Position numbers and translations under genes: made by a program. Under the pieces are notes generated by a model, which saw nothing but the letters and a program-made list of their open reading frames with translations, made no database searches and was not told where the DNA came from. Below, in pieces: positions 26,041-36,247 of a DNA stretch of 64,000 nucleotides (positions are counted from its first letter, which is position 1; every line of letters begins with the position of its first letter). Origin of the DNA: Segetibacter sp. 3557_3 (GTDB lineage: Bacteria > Bacteroidota > Bacteroidia > Chitinophagales > Chitinophagaceae); assembly GCF_004354985.1 (NCBI RefSeq), contig NZ_SMSK01000015.1:1-64000 (forward strand). The letters are read 5' to 3'.

Positions 26041-26955
26041 TTTAGTTATTTACAATTTTAAGGTAAACACCCTTGTACAAATGAGGATTTGTAACTGTTG
26101 AAGGATGGATAACAAAAGGTAAATTAATGATTTATATGAATTAAAAGTAAATGTTGAAACGATATAAAAAAAAGCCCGGCGTTAGAAAAGAGAATAAAGC
26201 ACCCACAAGAACCAAAATCCTGACTACTGACTTACCGCACTATTTAATAATTGTACGGCAAAATGATGCTTCAACCAGGCAAGTGCAAATATTCAGTAGT
26301 GAAAATCCAGTTCTGCCAACTTTCATACAACTAATACATAGCTTTGATTTTCAGTTAGTTATGTGTTTAAAAGCGCTTAGATGCCTTATTCTTCATCGCA
26401 AATGGGCAACTTGAAAAATAGTGAGGTCTACTTCGAAAATGTTGCTAAAGAACGATACACGAGTTCAATGGCACATCATACGTTACTTAAAACCGCTGTT
26501 ATCGGTTCTATTTTTTTCTTTTAAGCAAAGCAGATTTATTCGAGAAAACAGGTGAAAAATCTTCATAAAAAGCTGCTCACAGAGTGGGTTGTCCTTATAT
26601 AAATAATAAAATATCCGTGTTTTCGTCTACGATGGAGCAAAAGAAGACGGCACAAACGCATTTCGCCGACACCCCAAATTAAACGCAATGGAATGCTAAG
26701 CCGCTGAAAGATCTGCGGGATCATGGCCCGTTTTGCACATCTGCTCTGGTGTAATGGCCGGTATAGAGAGCGGAATGAATAGCCCTTTGCGGTCTTACAG
26801 GCACCCTATAATTGACCTGCCCTGCCGGCGAATAATGGACTCAGGTTAACCAAATAGTCCCCGCTAACATGGTGGCTAATCAACCTCCTGTAATAGGGAA
26901 CAATTTTGGTCTAACTACCTTGAACAAATTTCGAAGCTTTTTCGATCATCTATCT
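26041..26955. other. Long intergenic region, no supported gene
   Basis: A plus-strand frame at 26151-26414 (87 codons, basic start, Leu-rich end) is unrecognised and probably not coding. The rest shows no repeat, hairpin or family-like frame. The last 90 bases extend the SDR frame upward but without SDR sequence. Confidence 0.35.
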
Positions 26956-27729
26956 ATGTCAAGAATTCTTATCACTGGTTCAGCAGATGGCCTTGGCCAG
27001 ATGGCTGCGAAATTACTTGTGCGGCAAGGCAACCAGGTCATTCTTCATGCGCGTAACGAAGCCAGGAGTTTAGCTGCGCAAAAGGCTGTACCCGGCGCGG
27101 AAATGGTCATAACTGGTGACCTTTCAAGCATTCGGGAAACCATTGCGGTAGCTGAAGCAGTGAACAAAACAGGTGCGGTTGATTCGATAATCCACAACGC
27201 AGGTGTTGGATATCGCGAAGCTAAGCGCGTGAATACTGTTGATGGCTTGCCAGAGGTGTTTGCTGTTAATAGTTTAGCGCCGTATATCCTTACATGTCTT
27301 GTCAACCGCTGCAAGCGCCTAGTCTATACCAGCTCCGGCTTACACCACCAGGGCGATGACAGTTTACGGGATCTTGCGTGGACTACCCGGGCCTGGGATG
27401 GCTTTGCAGCTTATGCTGACTCGAAGTATCACAATGTTCTGCTTGCCTTTGCTGTCGCAAACCGGTGGTTAAATGTTTTGTCGAATGCAGTTGAGCCAGG
27501 CTGGGTAGCTACTAAAATGGGTGGCAAGGGCGCACCAGACTCACTTGAAGAAGGACCAAAAACACAAGCCTGGCTTGCTTCTTCAACCGATAAGGCTGCA
27601 CTGGTTACGGGAGAGTATTTCTACCATCAAAAACCCCGACCCTGCCTGCCTTCAGCGAAAAATAAGAGCATCCAGGATCAGTTCCTCGCTCTATGCGAGG
27701 AATCCTCAGGCATAAGTTTTCCGGGTTAA
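26956..27729 (+). CDS. Short-chain dehydrogenase/reductase, atypical
   Basis: From the ATG at 26956 (MSRILITGSADGLGQ) the protein has a TGSADGLG cofactor motif, IHNAGVG in place of NNAG, Ser in VYTSSGLHHQ and YADSKYHN as the Tyr-x3-Lys pair. The frame runs up to 26869, but that leader is not SDR-like. The C-terminal third (GAPDSLEEGPKTQAWLASST, TGEYFYHQKP) resembles the retinol-dehydrogenase-like SDRs of soil bacteria, where the region reads 'P...G..T..WLA..' and 'G.Y...+'. It is about 257 residues, a normal length. The substrate is unknown and it is not linked to neighbouring genes. Confidence 0.85.
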   Translation: MSRILITGSADGLGQMAAKLLVRQGNQVILHARNEARSLAAQKAVPGAEMVITGDLSSIRETIAVAEAVNKTGAVDSIIHNAGVGYREAKRVNTVDGLPEVFAVNSLAPYILTCLVNRCKRLVYTSSGLHHQGDDSLRDLAWTTRAWDGFAAYADSKYHNVLLAFAVANRWLNVLSNAVEPGWVATKMGGKGAPDSLEEGPKTQAWLASSTDKAALVTGEYFYHQKPRPCLPSAKNKSIQDQFLALCEESSGISFPG

Positions 27730-28108
27730 CTGTCTTCGATGGGCATTGCAATAGCCAGCTTACCCGACGACAATAAACCATATCGCTGGCACTTCAGGTA
27801 AACACTGGTCGCTGCTTGTCGTATTACGATTCGTGAAAACGCGAAGTACCTGCATCAAGGCTTTGTGTTCACCATTGCCCCATCAGCTTCGCCCTATAAT
27901 AAACAGGTTGTATATTACCTGGAAAGAATGCTTAAATCCTTTACAGCACGGAGTGTAAGCCCGTAGTTTTGTGTTAACCTTTAGCCTTCCGGTTTTCAAA
28001 AGAATCCTGTTTAACATGATCAATCAGGAACAGCAAAAATTAAATAAGCTTTTATAAAATAGTCTAGCAATTCTTGAATAGTTTTGAATAGAAACACCCG
28101 GTTGCATT
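27730..28108. other. Intergenic region, nothing recognised
   Basis: About 380 bases show no supported frame, hairpin or repeat. Confidence 0.4.
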
Positions 28109-28360
28109 ATGCTTAAATTTCACGAGTTCTGTTTGTTAGACGAAGCTGTTAAGTCGGAGTTGGTCCTGAACTATGGTGCCCTTATTGGAGAGAGGTTAAA
28201 CGAAGGCTTAAAAGTTTACCTATACCAGGTAAATGCATTTTACATTGAGATCTGGCACCGGCCTGATGAAACAAGTACCACTATATTAAAATCATTTGAT
28301 AATACCCACTCATTAAAGCCATATTTAGACCAAATTTCACTTGACGATTTACCGATCTAG
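28109..28360 (+). CDS. Small conserved hypothetical protein of Chitinophagaceae type
   Basis: The 83-residue product reads MLKFHEFCLLDEAVKSELVL, then a Gly/Glu turn, LKVYLYQVNAFYIEIWHRPD, and ends in LKPYLDQISLDDLPI. This layout (a 'F.EF..LD...K.E...' start, a central 'LYQ...FYVEVW' strand pair and a 'PYL.QI.L..L' end) is one I associate with small multi-copy hypothetical proteins of Chitinophagaceae. No function is known. It stands alone and has normal composition. Confidence 0.7.
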   Translation: MLKFHEFCLLDEAVKSELVLNYGALIGERLNEGLKVYLYQVNAFYIEIWHRPDETSTTILKSFDNTHSLKPYLDQISLDDLPI

Positions 28361-29286
28361 CGGCACGCCGAAGCTGGGTCAGTCGATATGACGATTACTA
28401 TACGCGGCTTGCTTCTTCATTTCGGTTTCGATCCTTATCTCTGTCTCCTCCCCCAGCCCCTTACGGTACCGAAATCATTGTTCGAAACAGCTAAGCTATC
28501 CCCGCCTCCTCAGGAGCAAAAATATGCACGGCGGTTGAGCTTTATAATGGTTAGGTCCCGCAACCGCGTTTACAAAAAGTTACCCGTTCAACCCATACTA
28601 ACCCGAAACCTGGATCGGCTCTCCTGCTACTATGCTAGAAAGCATATCGCCTCACTCAGAGGCTTTCACAAATACCGGTAAAATCAGCTTATTTTATTAA
28701 AGTTTGATGCGTGATACTTTACCTGGATAATACTAGCGGACAAATACATCACGGGATTAGCAACCTGTTTGTATATCAAACGACGATTTGGCTTCCCGGA
28801 CTACCACAACATGCATGTTCTGCGCACACATGTTATGGCGTTCGCACACCGTCATTGCGACGCCGGAACCAATCCCATGTTTTAGCATCATGAATTATTG
28901 TAATGCCGACAGTTCGTAATAAAGTATCTGCTCAGCCCACGTATCTATAACGGAGTTAAGGTCAGCAGTTCCTAATACATCATCAGGCTATCTGCTCTAT
29001 CGCGCCAGCCATCACCGCACCAAATTATCGGTGTCATACCCTTCCTTTCGTTACTTTCACGATTGAAGCTACCACTTTCAGGAACCCAGCCCTCGCCTGT
29101 TGCAGCTTACCTGTGCCTTGGCACATGTCGCTTCTCGCCCTTATTTCCAAATAGCATTATGCTAAATCTTACGGCAGTATCCCTTTTTTGCTACTATTAA
29201 AAAAATATTATTAGCCGAATTCTCCTGTTTTTAACACTAAATTTAGCATCACGGATCCTTATTCTTCTAAACCTAAATATTGCCAT
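28361..29286. other. Long region upstream of susC
   Basis: About 925 bases precede susC. A plus-strand frame at 28388-28681 (97 codons) is not family-like. A degenerate copy of the repeat core found downstream of susD lies at 28850-28885 (listed separately). The 100 bases before susC are AT-rich and probably hold its promoter; no consensus TAnnTTTG is evident. Confidence 0.4.
28850..28885 (+). repeat. Isolated degenerate copy of the 34-36 kb repeat core
   Basis: GTCATTGCGA is followed by a diverged middle, then CCAATCCCATGTTTTAG. This matches the core of the 35.1-36.0 kb array read on its minus strand (GTCATTGCGAGGCACGAAG followed by CAATCCCATGTTTTGGAAG). It is the only other copy seen in the window and sits upstream of susC. 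Confidence 0.7.
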
Positions 29287-32200
29287 ATGAAACTTCATTC
29301 ACATTTCGTGAGAAATGTAGTGCTGTCGCAACTTCTGCTTTTTTCTCCCTTTTGCGGATTAGTCTCCGCCCAACAAAAAGATAACCCAGTTACCGTAACA
29401 CAAAGTGTTCGCATCACCGGTAAGATCACCGATGCTGATGGAAAACCTGTGGCTGGTGTAAGTGTACAAGTAAAGGGTGGTGAGGTAGTCGCCATCTCCA
29501 ATGATGAGGGATTGTATAGCGCCAATGTACCCGGCAATGCAGTACTTGTTTTTACGTCGCTTGGTTTTGCAGGTAACCAAGTACCGGTAAACAATCAAAG
29601 GGTACTAAATACCGTAATGGGTTCTACTCAAAAGTCATTAGAAGAAGTGGTCGTAGTTGGTTATGGTACACAACGAAAAAGAGCAGTTACCGGTTCAGTT
29701 GTTTCTGTTGGATACGACCAATTTAAGGACCGCTCTTTTAGTAATGTTGCACAATCACTTGAAGGCACTGTGGCAGGGGTAAATATCACAACTACTCAGG
29801 GTGCTCCGGGTTTCGGACCCAGCATCAGGATACGCGGGATCACTTCTATAACTGCCGGCACCACCCCGCTGTATGTTGTCGACGGGATGGCAATGGAAAA
29901 TTTCGACCTTAACCTGATCAACCCACAGGACATTCAATCCATCGACATTTTAAAAGATGCCGCCTCTTCTGCCATCTATGGTTCGAGGGGAGCAAACGGA
30001 GTCATACTGGTTACCACAAAACTTGGTAAAGCAGGCAAAGCACAGGTCAACGTCACTATCGAACATGGCTTACAGGAGGTGACCCGAAGGGTTAAGGTGA
30101 TGAATGCACAGGAATGGATCCGGTACTATATCGATGCCCGCAATAATGCATGGATCGCGAGGGGTGGAAAAGCAAGTGATCCCAACAGTGCAAGGGTTCA
30201 GAGTAAGACCTACCTTATACCACCTGAGTTTCTCACCAACCCCGGACAGTTCGGCAACGGTACCGACTGGCAGGATGTAGTGTTTAGAACTGCACGAACC
30301 AACAATGTACAAATGTCGGTAAGCGGCGGCACCGATAAAACACAGTACCTATTCTCAGCCGGGTATCTCGACCAGGATGCCGTAGTAATAGACAACTTTT
30401 ACAAACGCCTGTCGTTGCGCACCAACATCAGGCAAAAGATTTCCGATAAACTCGCGGTCGGCATGAACTTATCACTGACCGGAACAAATGATCGTACAGA
30501 TGGTACTACCGGAAAAAGTGATGTGATCAGTCTTGCAATACAAAGCGACCCAATCTTTCCGCTGTACAACGAAAACGGGAACCTTGGCTTTTTGGATCCT
30601 AACAGTACCTGGAACAGGTTCTCCAGTTATGGTGTACAACTATGGCACCCTTATTCATTGATCAAGTTTGCCAACAAAATCAATAAGACCTATAATTCAA
30701 TAGCCAGTGGTTACCTGGAGTACAAACCATTTCAGGACCTAACATTCAGAAGCAGCATCAACGGCACCCTTACCAACAGGAACTACAGTTGGTTTTGGCA
30801 AACCAACCAGGGTTATGGCTACTCCAATTTGCTGCCTGCCCAGGCAACTTATAACACCTATACCAACACAAACTGGATGACAGAAAACACGCTTGCGTAC
30901 GACAAAAAGATAGGTGAACATACTGTAGGCGCTATCGTTGGTTATAGTGCACAGAAACAGCGCGGCGACTCTTCGGTTCAGGGCTCTACGAACTTTCCAA
31001 ATGACCTTGTAGAAACACTTAATGCCGCAGGCACCTTCACACAAAGCGGTACAACCACAGGACAATGGTCGTTGTTGTCATGGCTGGGCCGGGTAAGCTA
31101 TAGCTATAAAAACAGGTACTTCGTAAATGGTACCATCAGGCGTGATGGTAGCTCGAGGTTCGGACCAAATACCAGGTGGGGCTACTTTCCTTCGATAGCA
31201 GGAGGCTGGCTGATCTCTGATGAGAAGTTTATGGAAAACGCAAGGGTTGTCAACAACCTCAAACTCAGGGTGAGTTACGGCGTAACCGGCAATAACCAGA
31301 TACCTAATTATGGCCCCGTGAGTTTACTTGGAGGATCGAGGTATGCATATGGCGACAATGTCGTAAATGGGTTAAGGGTTATTACCATACCCAATCCAAA
31401 CCTCAGGTGGGAGAAAACAAATCAGTTCAACGTTGGTGTGGACCTGGCAATACTCAATAACCGCGTTAATGTTACGGCAGAATACTACAACTCCGTTACA
31501 CGGGACTTGTTGCTCAACGTACCTGTACCAATTACAACAGGGTTTGGAACCCAGTTAACGAACATTGGTAAAGTAAGGAACAGGGGGGTTGAACTTACGA
31601 TCTCAACAAAAAACATCCACGGTCCTGCATTCAGGTGGAGCACTGATTTCAATATTTCAGCAAACAGGAACAAAGTTTTACAACTCGGTCCCGGTAATGC
31701 ACCCGTGATCGCTGAAGACTGGGGTCGTTTTGTAACCGAAGTGGGCCAGCCAATCAGCAACTATGTGGGATACATATTCGACGGAGTTTACAACAATCAA
31801 AAGCAAATAGACGAAGGTCCCAGGTATCCATCGGGAATCCTGGTAACCCCGGGTGATCCAATCGTAAGGGATGTAGATGGCAATGGTAAAATCGATGCCA
31901 ACGACAGGACCTATATTGGGAACGCACAACCGGATTATATTGGCGGATTAACCAACACCTTCTCGTATAAAAACTTCGAGTTTGCTTTTATGTTGCAGGG
32001 CACATTTGGCAACGAAATTCTAAACCAACAATCCCGCTTCAGCAAGTTCTGGAACGATAGCCGCAACTCTTATGCGGTGGTAAATAATTATTGGAAGTCG
32101 GAGCAGGAACCCGGCGACGGCCAAATATTTAAGCCCAATGCAGAATACAAAGGTCTTCAAACACAATTCTCCAGTTACTGGATAGAAGATGGAAGTTTTG

Positions 32201-32469
32201 TAAGGATCAAAAACGTCCGTCTGTCGTACGCGATCCCGCAGAAGATCACCGCAAAAACACCGTTTAGAGGGGCAAGGCTTTATGTAAATGCCGAAAATGT
32301 TTATGTGTTTAGCGATTACCTGGGCTACGACCCCGAGAACAGTACCTATTCCACAGGAACGGATGCATCTACAAGTAATGGCAGCACCCCCGGGTTGCAG
32401 GTGGGAGCGGATTATGGTGGCTATCCCATTCCGTTGACGGTGACCTTTGGTATCAAGCTTGACTTCTAA
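29287..32469 (+). CDS. SusC-type TonB-dependent outer-membrane receptor
   Basis: The 1060-residue protein has a signal peptide (hydrophobic LLLFSPFCGLVSA, cleavage near residue 29). A carboxypeptidase-regulatory-like domain follows (VRITGKITDADGKPVAGVSV, about 40-125), with the linker EEVVVVGYGTQRKRAVTGSV. The plug domain contains RIRGITSITAGTTPLYVVDG and the SusC hallmark LKDAASSAIYGSRGANGVI. The rest is the 22-strand barrel, ending in aromatic Phe. SusC barrels import oligosaccharides or other solutes with TonB energy under a SusD lid. The susD gene follows after 25 bases. The cargo is not known; the neighbouring inositol oxygenase, symporter and phosphatase suggest inositol or its derivatives. 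Confidence 0.95.
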   Translation: MKLHSHFVRNVVLSQLLLFSPFCGLVSAQQKDNPVTVTQSVRITGKITDADGKPVAGVSVQVKGGEVVAISNDEGLYSANVPGNAVLVFTSLGFAGNQVPVNNQRVLNTVMGSTQKSLEEVVVVGYGTQRKRAVTGSVVSVGYDQFKDRSFSNVAQSLEGTVAGVNITTTQGAPGFGPSIRIRGITSITAGTTPLYVVDGMAMENFDLNLINPQDIQSIDILKDAASSAIYGSRGANGVILVTTKLGKAGKAQVNVTIEHGLQEVTRRVKVMNAQEWIRYYIDARNNAWIARGGKASDPNSARVQSKTYLIPPEFLTNPGQFGNGTDWQDVVFRTARTNNVQMSVSGGTDKTQYLFSAGYLDQDAVVIDNFYKRLSLRTNIRQKISDKLAVGMNLSLTGTNDRTDGTTGKSDVISLAIQSDPIFPLYNENGNLGFLDPNSTWNRFSSYGVQLWHPYSLIKFANKINKTYNSIASGYLEYKPFQDLTFRSSINGTLTNRNYSWFWQTNQGYGYSNLLPAQATYNTYTNTNWMTENTLAYDKKIGEHTVGAIVGYSAQKQRGDSSVQGSTNFPNDLVETLNAAGTFTQSGTTTGQWSLLSWLGRVSYSYKNRYFVNGTIRRDGSSRFGPNTRWGYFPSIAGGWLISDEKFMENARVVNNLKLRVSYGVTGNNQIPNYGPVSLLGGSRYAYGDNVVNGLRVITIPNPNLRWEKTNQFNVGVDLAILNNRVNVTAEYYNSVTRDLLLNVPVPITTGFGTQLTNIGKVRNRGVELTISTKNIHGPAFRWSTDFNISANRNKVLQLGPGNAPVIAEDWGRFVTEVGQPISNYVGYIFDGVYNNQKQIDEGPRYPSGILVTPGDPIVRDVDGNGKIDANDRTYIGNAQPDYIGGLTNTFSYKNFEFAFMLQGTFGNEILNQQSRFSKFWNDSRNSYAVVNNYWKSEQEPGDGQIFKPNAEYKGLQTQFSSYWIEDGSFVRIKNVRLSYAIPQKITAKTPFRGARLYVNAENVYVFSDYLGYDPENSTYSTGTDASTSNGSTPGLQVGADYGGYPIPLTVTFGIKLDF

Positions 32470-32494
32470 ATTTCTTAACGATCAACGAAAAAAA

Positions 32495-33940
32495 ATGAAA
32501 CCTTTAAAATATAGCTGTCTCATCTTATTAGCCATAATCGTATCAGCAGGCTGCAAAAAATCCTTCCTCGAACTGGCACCGGTTTCCAACTCAAATGCGA
32601 ATACGTTCTTCCAGTCCAAAGCCGATTTTGAGCTTGCGGTGAACAATGCTTACAGTACGTTATACACGGTTTACGGTCCAAACGGTATGATGTCTTTTTG
32701 CGGGGAATTACTATCAGACAATACCACATTATACCAGGTGGCACAATCGGGCACAATTACCCTGGGAGATAAATGGGCATTCAGGGATTACTCCATCATC
32801 TCAAGCAACACTGCGGTAAATCAGTTTTGGAACGACATGTATTCATCGTTATACAGTATAAACATTGTACTCAATAAAATCGATGCGGCGAATGTTGATG
32901 CGGGGTTTAAAGCACAGGTTACGGGTGAAATGAAATTCCTGCGAGGACTCTACTACTTTAATATGGTTCAGGCATGGGGCGATGTACCATTAGTGGTAAC
33001 ACCGATACTTGCGGAAGAAGCATTTAAACTTAGCCGCACGCCTAAAGATGAGGTTTACAAGCAGGTTGTAGATGACCTTAGAAGTGCAGCAGCAAGCCTC
33101 ACCGCTCCAGATAAGGTTCCGGCGCCAGGTAAAGCATCAAACGGCGCAGCAAAAACACTCCTTGGCAAGGTGTATTTGACCATGGGTGATAAAGCAGCCG
33201 CAGCACAGGTATTGCGGGAAGTTTATACATCGTATAATGGAACTGCGTACGACCTGTTGCCAAATTACGGTTCTTTATGGGGGCCAACAATTGCCCACAA
33301 AAACACCAAAGAGTCGATATTTGAAATTCAATACAAAGCTGGTGCAAACAATCCCAGCAGTACCTACTGGCCTGCATTTTCACCGTTTGAAAATTTCGCG
33401 ATTACGGCCTATGGTGGAGGCATGAACCTGGTTACAGATGACCTGTATAATGAATATGAGCCAGGCGATAAAAGAAGAGATACGTCGTTTGAACTGGGAT
33501 ACCAGAAAGGCGGACAATTTGTTGCCATCAAGTTCCAGAAAAAATGGAAAGATGCAAATGCGCCATTGGTCAATGCGGCAGAGTCGTGCAACAACAACTT
33601 TATGGTTTTGCGTTATGCCGACCTGTTGTTATTATTGACAGAAGCAACTGATGACCCGCAGTATTTAAACCGGGTTAGGTCAAGGGTTGGCTTGCCGCTC
33701 TTTGGAACCGCGGGTTATCCAACTGTCAAATACCCTACCCTACAGCTTGCCTTGGAACATGAACGCCGGGTTGAACTGGCGCTTGAGTTTCACCGCTGGT
33801 TTGATCTAAAAAGAACAGGAAGGGCGCTACCGGTGTTATCGGCCAAAGGCAAGCCAGTTGACCAAAATAAGCTATTGCTGCCCGTGCCACAAGCTGCCCG
33901 TGACCAAAATGCAGCCCTTGCACAAAATCCGGGGTACTAG
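32495..33940 (+). CDS. SusD/RagB-family nutrient-binding lipoprotein
   Basis: From the ATG at 32495 the protein has a lipoprotein signal with SAGC lipobox (Cys 20), then KKSFLELAPVSN, the typical SusD start. It carries the TPR-like helical core (MKFLRGLYYFNMVQAWGDVP is the strong SusD signature) and a C-terminal RagB region with LALEHERRVELALEFHRWFD. Length is about 481 residues, normal. It partners the SusC barrel and caps it on the cell surface. The frame extends to 32447, overlapping susC, but only the second ATG gives a signal peptide. Downstream there is no enzyme gene on this strand; the repeat array starts within 25 bases. Confidence 0.95.
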   Translation: MKPLKYSCLILLAIIVSAGCKKSFLELAPVSNSNANTFFQSKADFELAVNNAYSTLYTVYGPNGMMSFCGELLSDNTTLYQVAQSGTITLGDKWAFRDYSIISSNTAVNQFWNDMYSSLYSINIVLNKIDAANVDAGFKAQVTGEMKFLRGLYYFNMVQAWGDVPLVVTPILAEEAFKLSRTPKDEVYKQVVDDLRSAAASLTAPDKVPAPGKASNGAAKTLLGKVYLTMGDKAAAAQVLREVYTSYNGTAYDLLPNYGSLWGPTIAHKNTKESIFEIQYKAGANNPSSTYWPAFSPFENFAITAYGGGMNLVTDDLYNEYEPGDKRRDTSFELGYQKGGQFVAIKFQKKWKDANAPLVNAAESCNNNFMVLRYADLLLLLTEATDDPQYLNRVRSRVGLPLFGTAGYPTVKYPTLQLALEHERRVELALEFHRWFDLKRTGRALPVLSAKGKPVDQNKLLLPVPQAARDQNAALAQNPGY

Positions 33941-33963
33941 ATTATCGCATTAACGCCAGTCTT

Positions 33964-35036
33964 TCCCGTCATTGTGGAGGAACGAAGCAATCCCTTGTTG
34001 AAGGGCTGTGAACATTTGCTAGTCGAAAAATTTACCAGGCCTTTGTTAAGCAACAGCATCATCCATAGCTGAAATCATAGTCGGAGCACCAAGCGTTCCC
34101 GTCATTGCGAGGCACGAAGCAATCCCTTGTTGTAGAGTGGTGAACGTTTGCTAGTCGTGATTTAACTACACGCTTTTTAAGTGAAAGCATCAACCGTAGC
34201 TGGAATCATGATCGGCGCACTAAGCGTTCCCGTCATTGCGAGGCACGAAGCAATCCCTTGTTGAAGCGCTGTCATCTCTTTAGAGATCGGAAGTCACCCA
34301 AGCATGGTTAAGCATAAGCATCAAGCATAGCTGGAATCATGACCGGCGCACTACGCGTTCCCGTCATTGCGAGGCACGAAGCAATCCCTTGTTGAAGAGT
34401 GGTGAACGTTTGCGAGTCGTGAACTACACGATTGTTAAGTGACAGCATCAACCATAGCTGAAATCATGATCGGCGCACTACGCGTTCCCGTCATTGCGAG
34501 GCACGAAGCAATCCCTTGTTGAAGCGCTGTCATCTCTTTAGAGATCGGAAGTCACCCAAGCATGGTTAAGCGAAAGCATCAACCATAGCTGAAATCATGA
34601 TCGATGCACTAAGCGTTCCCGTCATTGCGAGGCACGAAGCAATCCCTTGTTGAAGGGCTGAGATCGCTTAACAGATCGGAAGTCAACCAAGCATGCGTTA
34701 AGCGGCAGCATTAACCATAGCTGGAATCATGATCGACGCACTAAGCGTTCCCGTCATTGCGAGGCACGAAGCAATCCCTTGTTGTAGAGTGGTGAACGTT
34801 TGCGAGTCGTGAACTACACGATTGTTAAGTGACAGCATCAACCATAGCTGAAATCATGATCGGCGCACTACGCGTTCCCGTCATTGCGAGGCACGAAGCA
34901 ATCCCTTGTTGAAGCGCTGTCATCTCTTTAGAGATCGGAAGTCACCCAAGCATGGTTAAGCGAAAGCATCAAGCATAGCTGAAATCATGACCGGCGCACT
35001 AAGCGTTCCCGTCATTGCGGGTGGTGCTTATTTTCA
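33964..35036 (+). repeat. Left repeat array: about nine units of 127-133 bp, core in plus orientation
   Basis: The core GTCATTGCGAGGCACGAAGC followed by AATCCCTTGTTG starts at 33968, 34101, 34232, 34363, 34490, 34621, 34753, 34880 and 35011 (last truncated). ATTGC and GCAAT inside the core form a palindrome. Spacers are not unique: they fall into two families, A (GTGAACGTTTGCGAGTCGTG) and B (GCTGTCATCTCTTTAGAGAT), ordered roughly A-B-A-B-B'-A-B. All end in a shared CATAGCTGAAATCATGATCG plus GCGTTCCC. The long period and related spacers exclude CRISPR. The first unit is the most diverged. Confidence 0.93.
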
Positions 35037-36035
35037 GGTTACTGCAAGAAAACAGTTCCGATAGCTCTAGAACTCGAGATTGGTCCGACTTCCAAAACAT
35101 GGGATTGCTTCGTGCATCGCAATGACGGTGGTGCTTGAATAGAGGTTACTGCAAGTAAACAGTTCCGTTGGCATTAGAAGTTAAAACTGGTCCTACTTCC
35201 GAAACTTGGGATTGCTTCGTTCCTCGCAATGACGATGGCGCCTAGATTTGCGGGTGGCGCTTATTTGGGGTTTACTCTAGTGAAAAGCTCCCATGACTCC
35301 GTAGTGGAACTCGGTTCTACTTTAAACATGGGATTGCTTCGTGCCTCGCAATGACGATAGTGCTTCTTTAGAGGTTAATGCAAGAAAACAATTTCGGTGG
35401 CTTTAGAAGTTAAAACTGGTCCTACTTCCGAAACTTGGGATTGCTTCGTTCCTCGCAATGACGGTGGTGCTTCTTTCCAGGTTAATGCAAGGAAACAGTT
35501 CCGATAGCTCTAGAACTCGAGATTGGTCCGACTTCCAAAACACGGGATTGCTTCGTGCCTCGCAATGACGATGATGCCTAGGATTGCGGGTCGTGCTTAT
35601 TTGCAGGTTACTGCAAGTAAACAGTTCCGATAGCTCTAGAACTCGAGATTGGTCCTACTTCCAAAACATGGGATTGCTTCGTGCCTTGCAATGACGGTGG
35701 TGCTTCTTTCCAGGTTAATGCAAGGAAACAGTTCCGATAACACTAGAACTCGAGATTGGTCCTACTTCCAAAACATGGGATTGCTTCGTGCCTCGCAATG
35801 ACGGTGGTGCTTCTTTCCAGGTTAATGCAAGGAAACAGTTCCGATAACACTAGAACTCCATATTGGTCCGACTTCCAAAACATGGGATTGCTTCGTGCCT
35901 CGCAATGACGATGGTGCTTATTTAACTTTCAAAACATGGGATTGCTTCGTTCCTCGCAATGACGATGTTTTGCAAGTGGTTTTCTTCTTATTTGAACATC
36001 AATTGGATTGCTTCTTTCCGCGAATGACGATGTTA
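35037..36035 (-). repeat. Right repeat array: about ten units, mainly 107 bp, same core in inverted orientation
   Basis: The inverted core GATTGCTTCGTGCCTCGCAA followed by TGAC starts at 35103, 35210, 35332, 35439, 35546, 35672, 35779, 35886, 35940 and 36006. Spacing is 107 bp in most steps, 122-126 bp where an extra GCCTAG..TTGCGGGT segment is present, and 54-66 bp at the degenerate right end. The spacer sequence (AGGTTAATGCAAGGAAACAG and ACTTCCAAAACATGG) differs completely from the left array. Only the palindromic core is shared. The array ends about 210 bases before the end of the minus-strand symporter gene. Confidence 0.93.
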
Positions 36036-36247
36036 TGCAAGTCATTTCGACTTGTCATAAAGCGTTCATCATTCCTACTTCTTCCGTTGATCATGAGCAC
36101 AGGCCTCCGCTGCTATGAAATACTGGCTTTGAACCGAGCGTGGCAACGATGTCGCCACATTGAACAAATGCCGGCGGCCAAAAAAGAAAACAACATTTCG
36201 GGGGTGCATCTTATGTGTAACCAAAACTATCACGTATCAGACCGGTG

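Noticed and set aside
26151-26414. 87-codon plus-strand frame
   Set aside because: Composition and sequence do not resemble a protein family, and it lies in an AT-rich stretch where chance frames are expected.
33964-36035. CRISPR array
   Set aside because: Units are 107-133 bp and the spacers are near copies of each other rather than unique 30-40 bp sequences. No cas genes are nearby.
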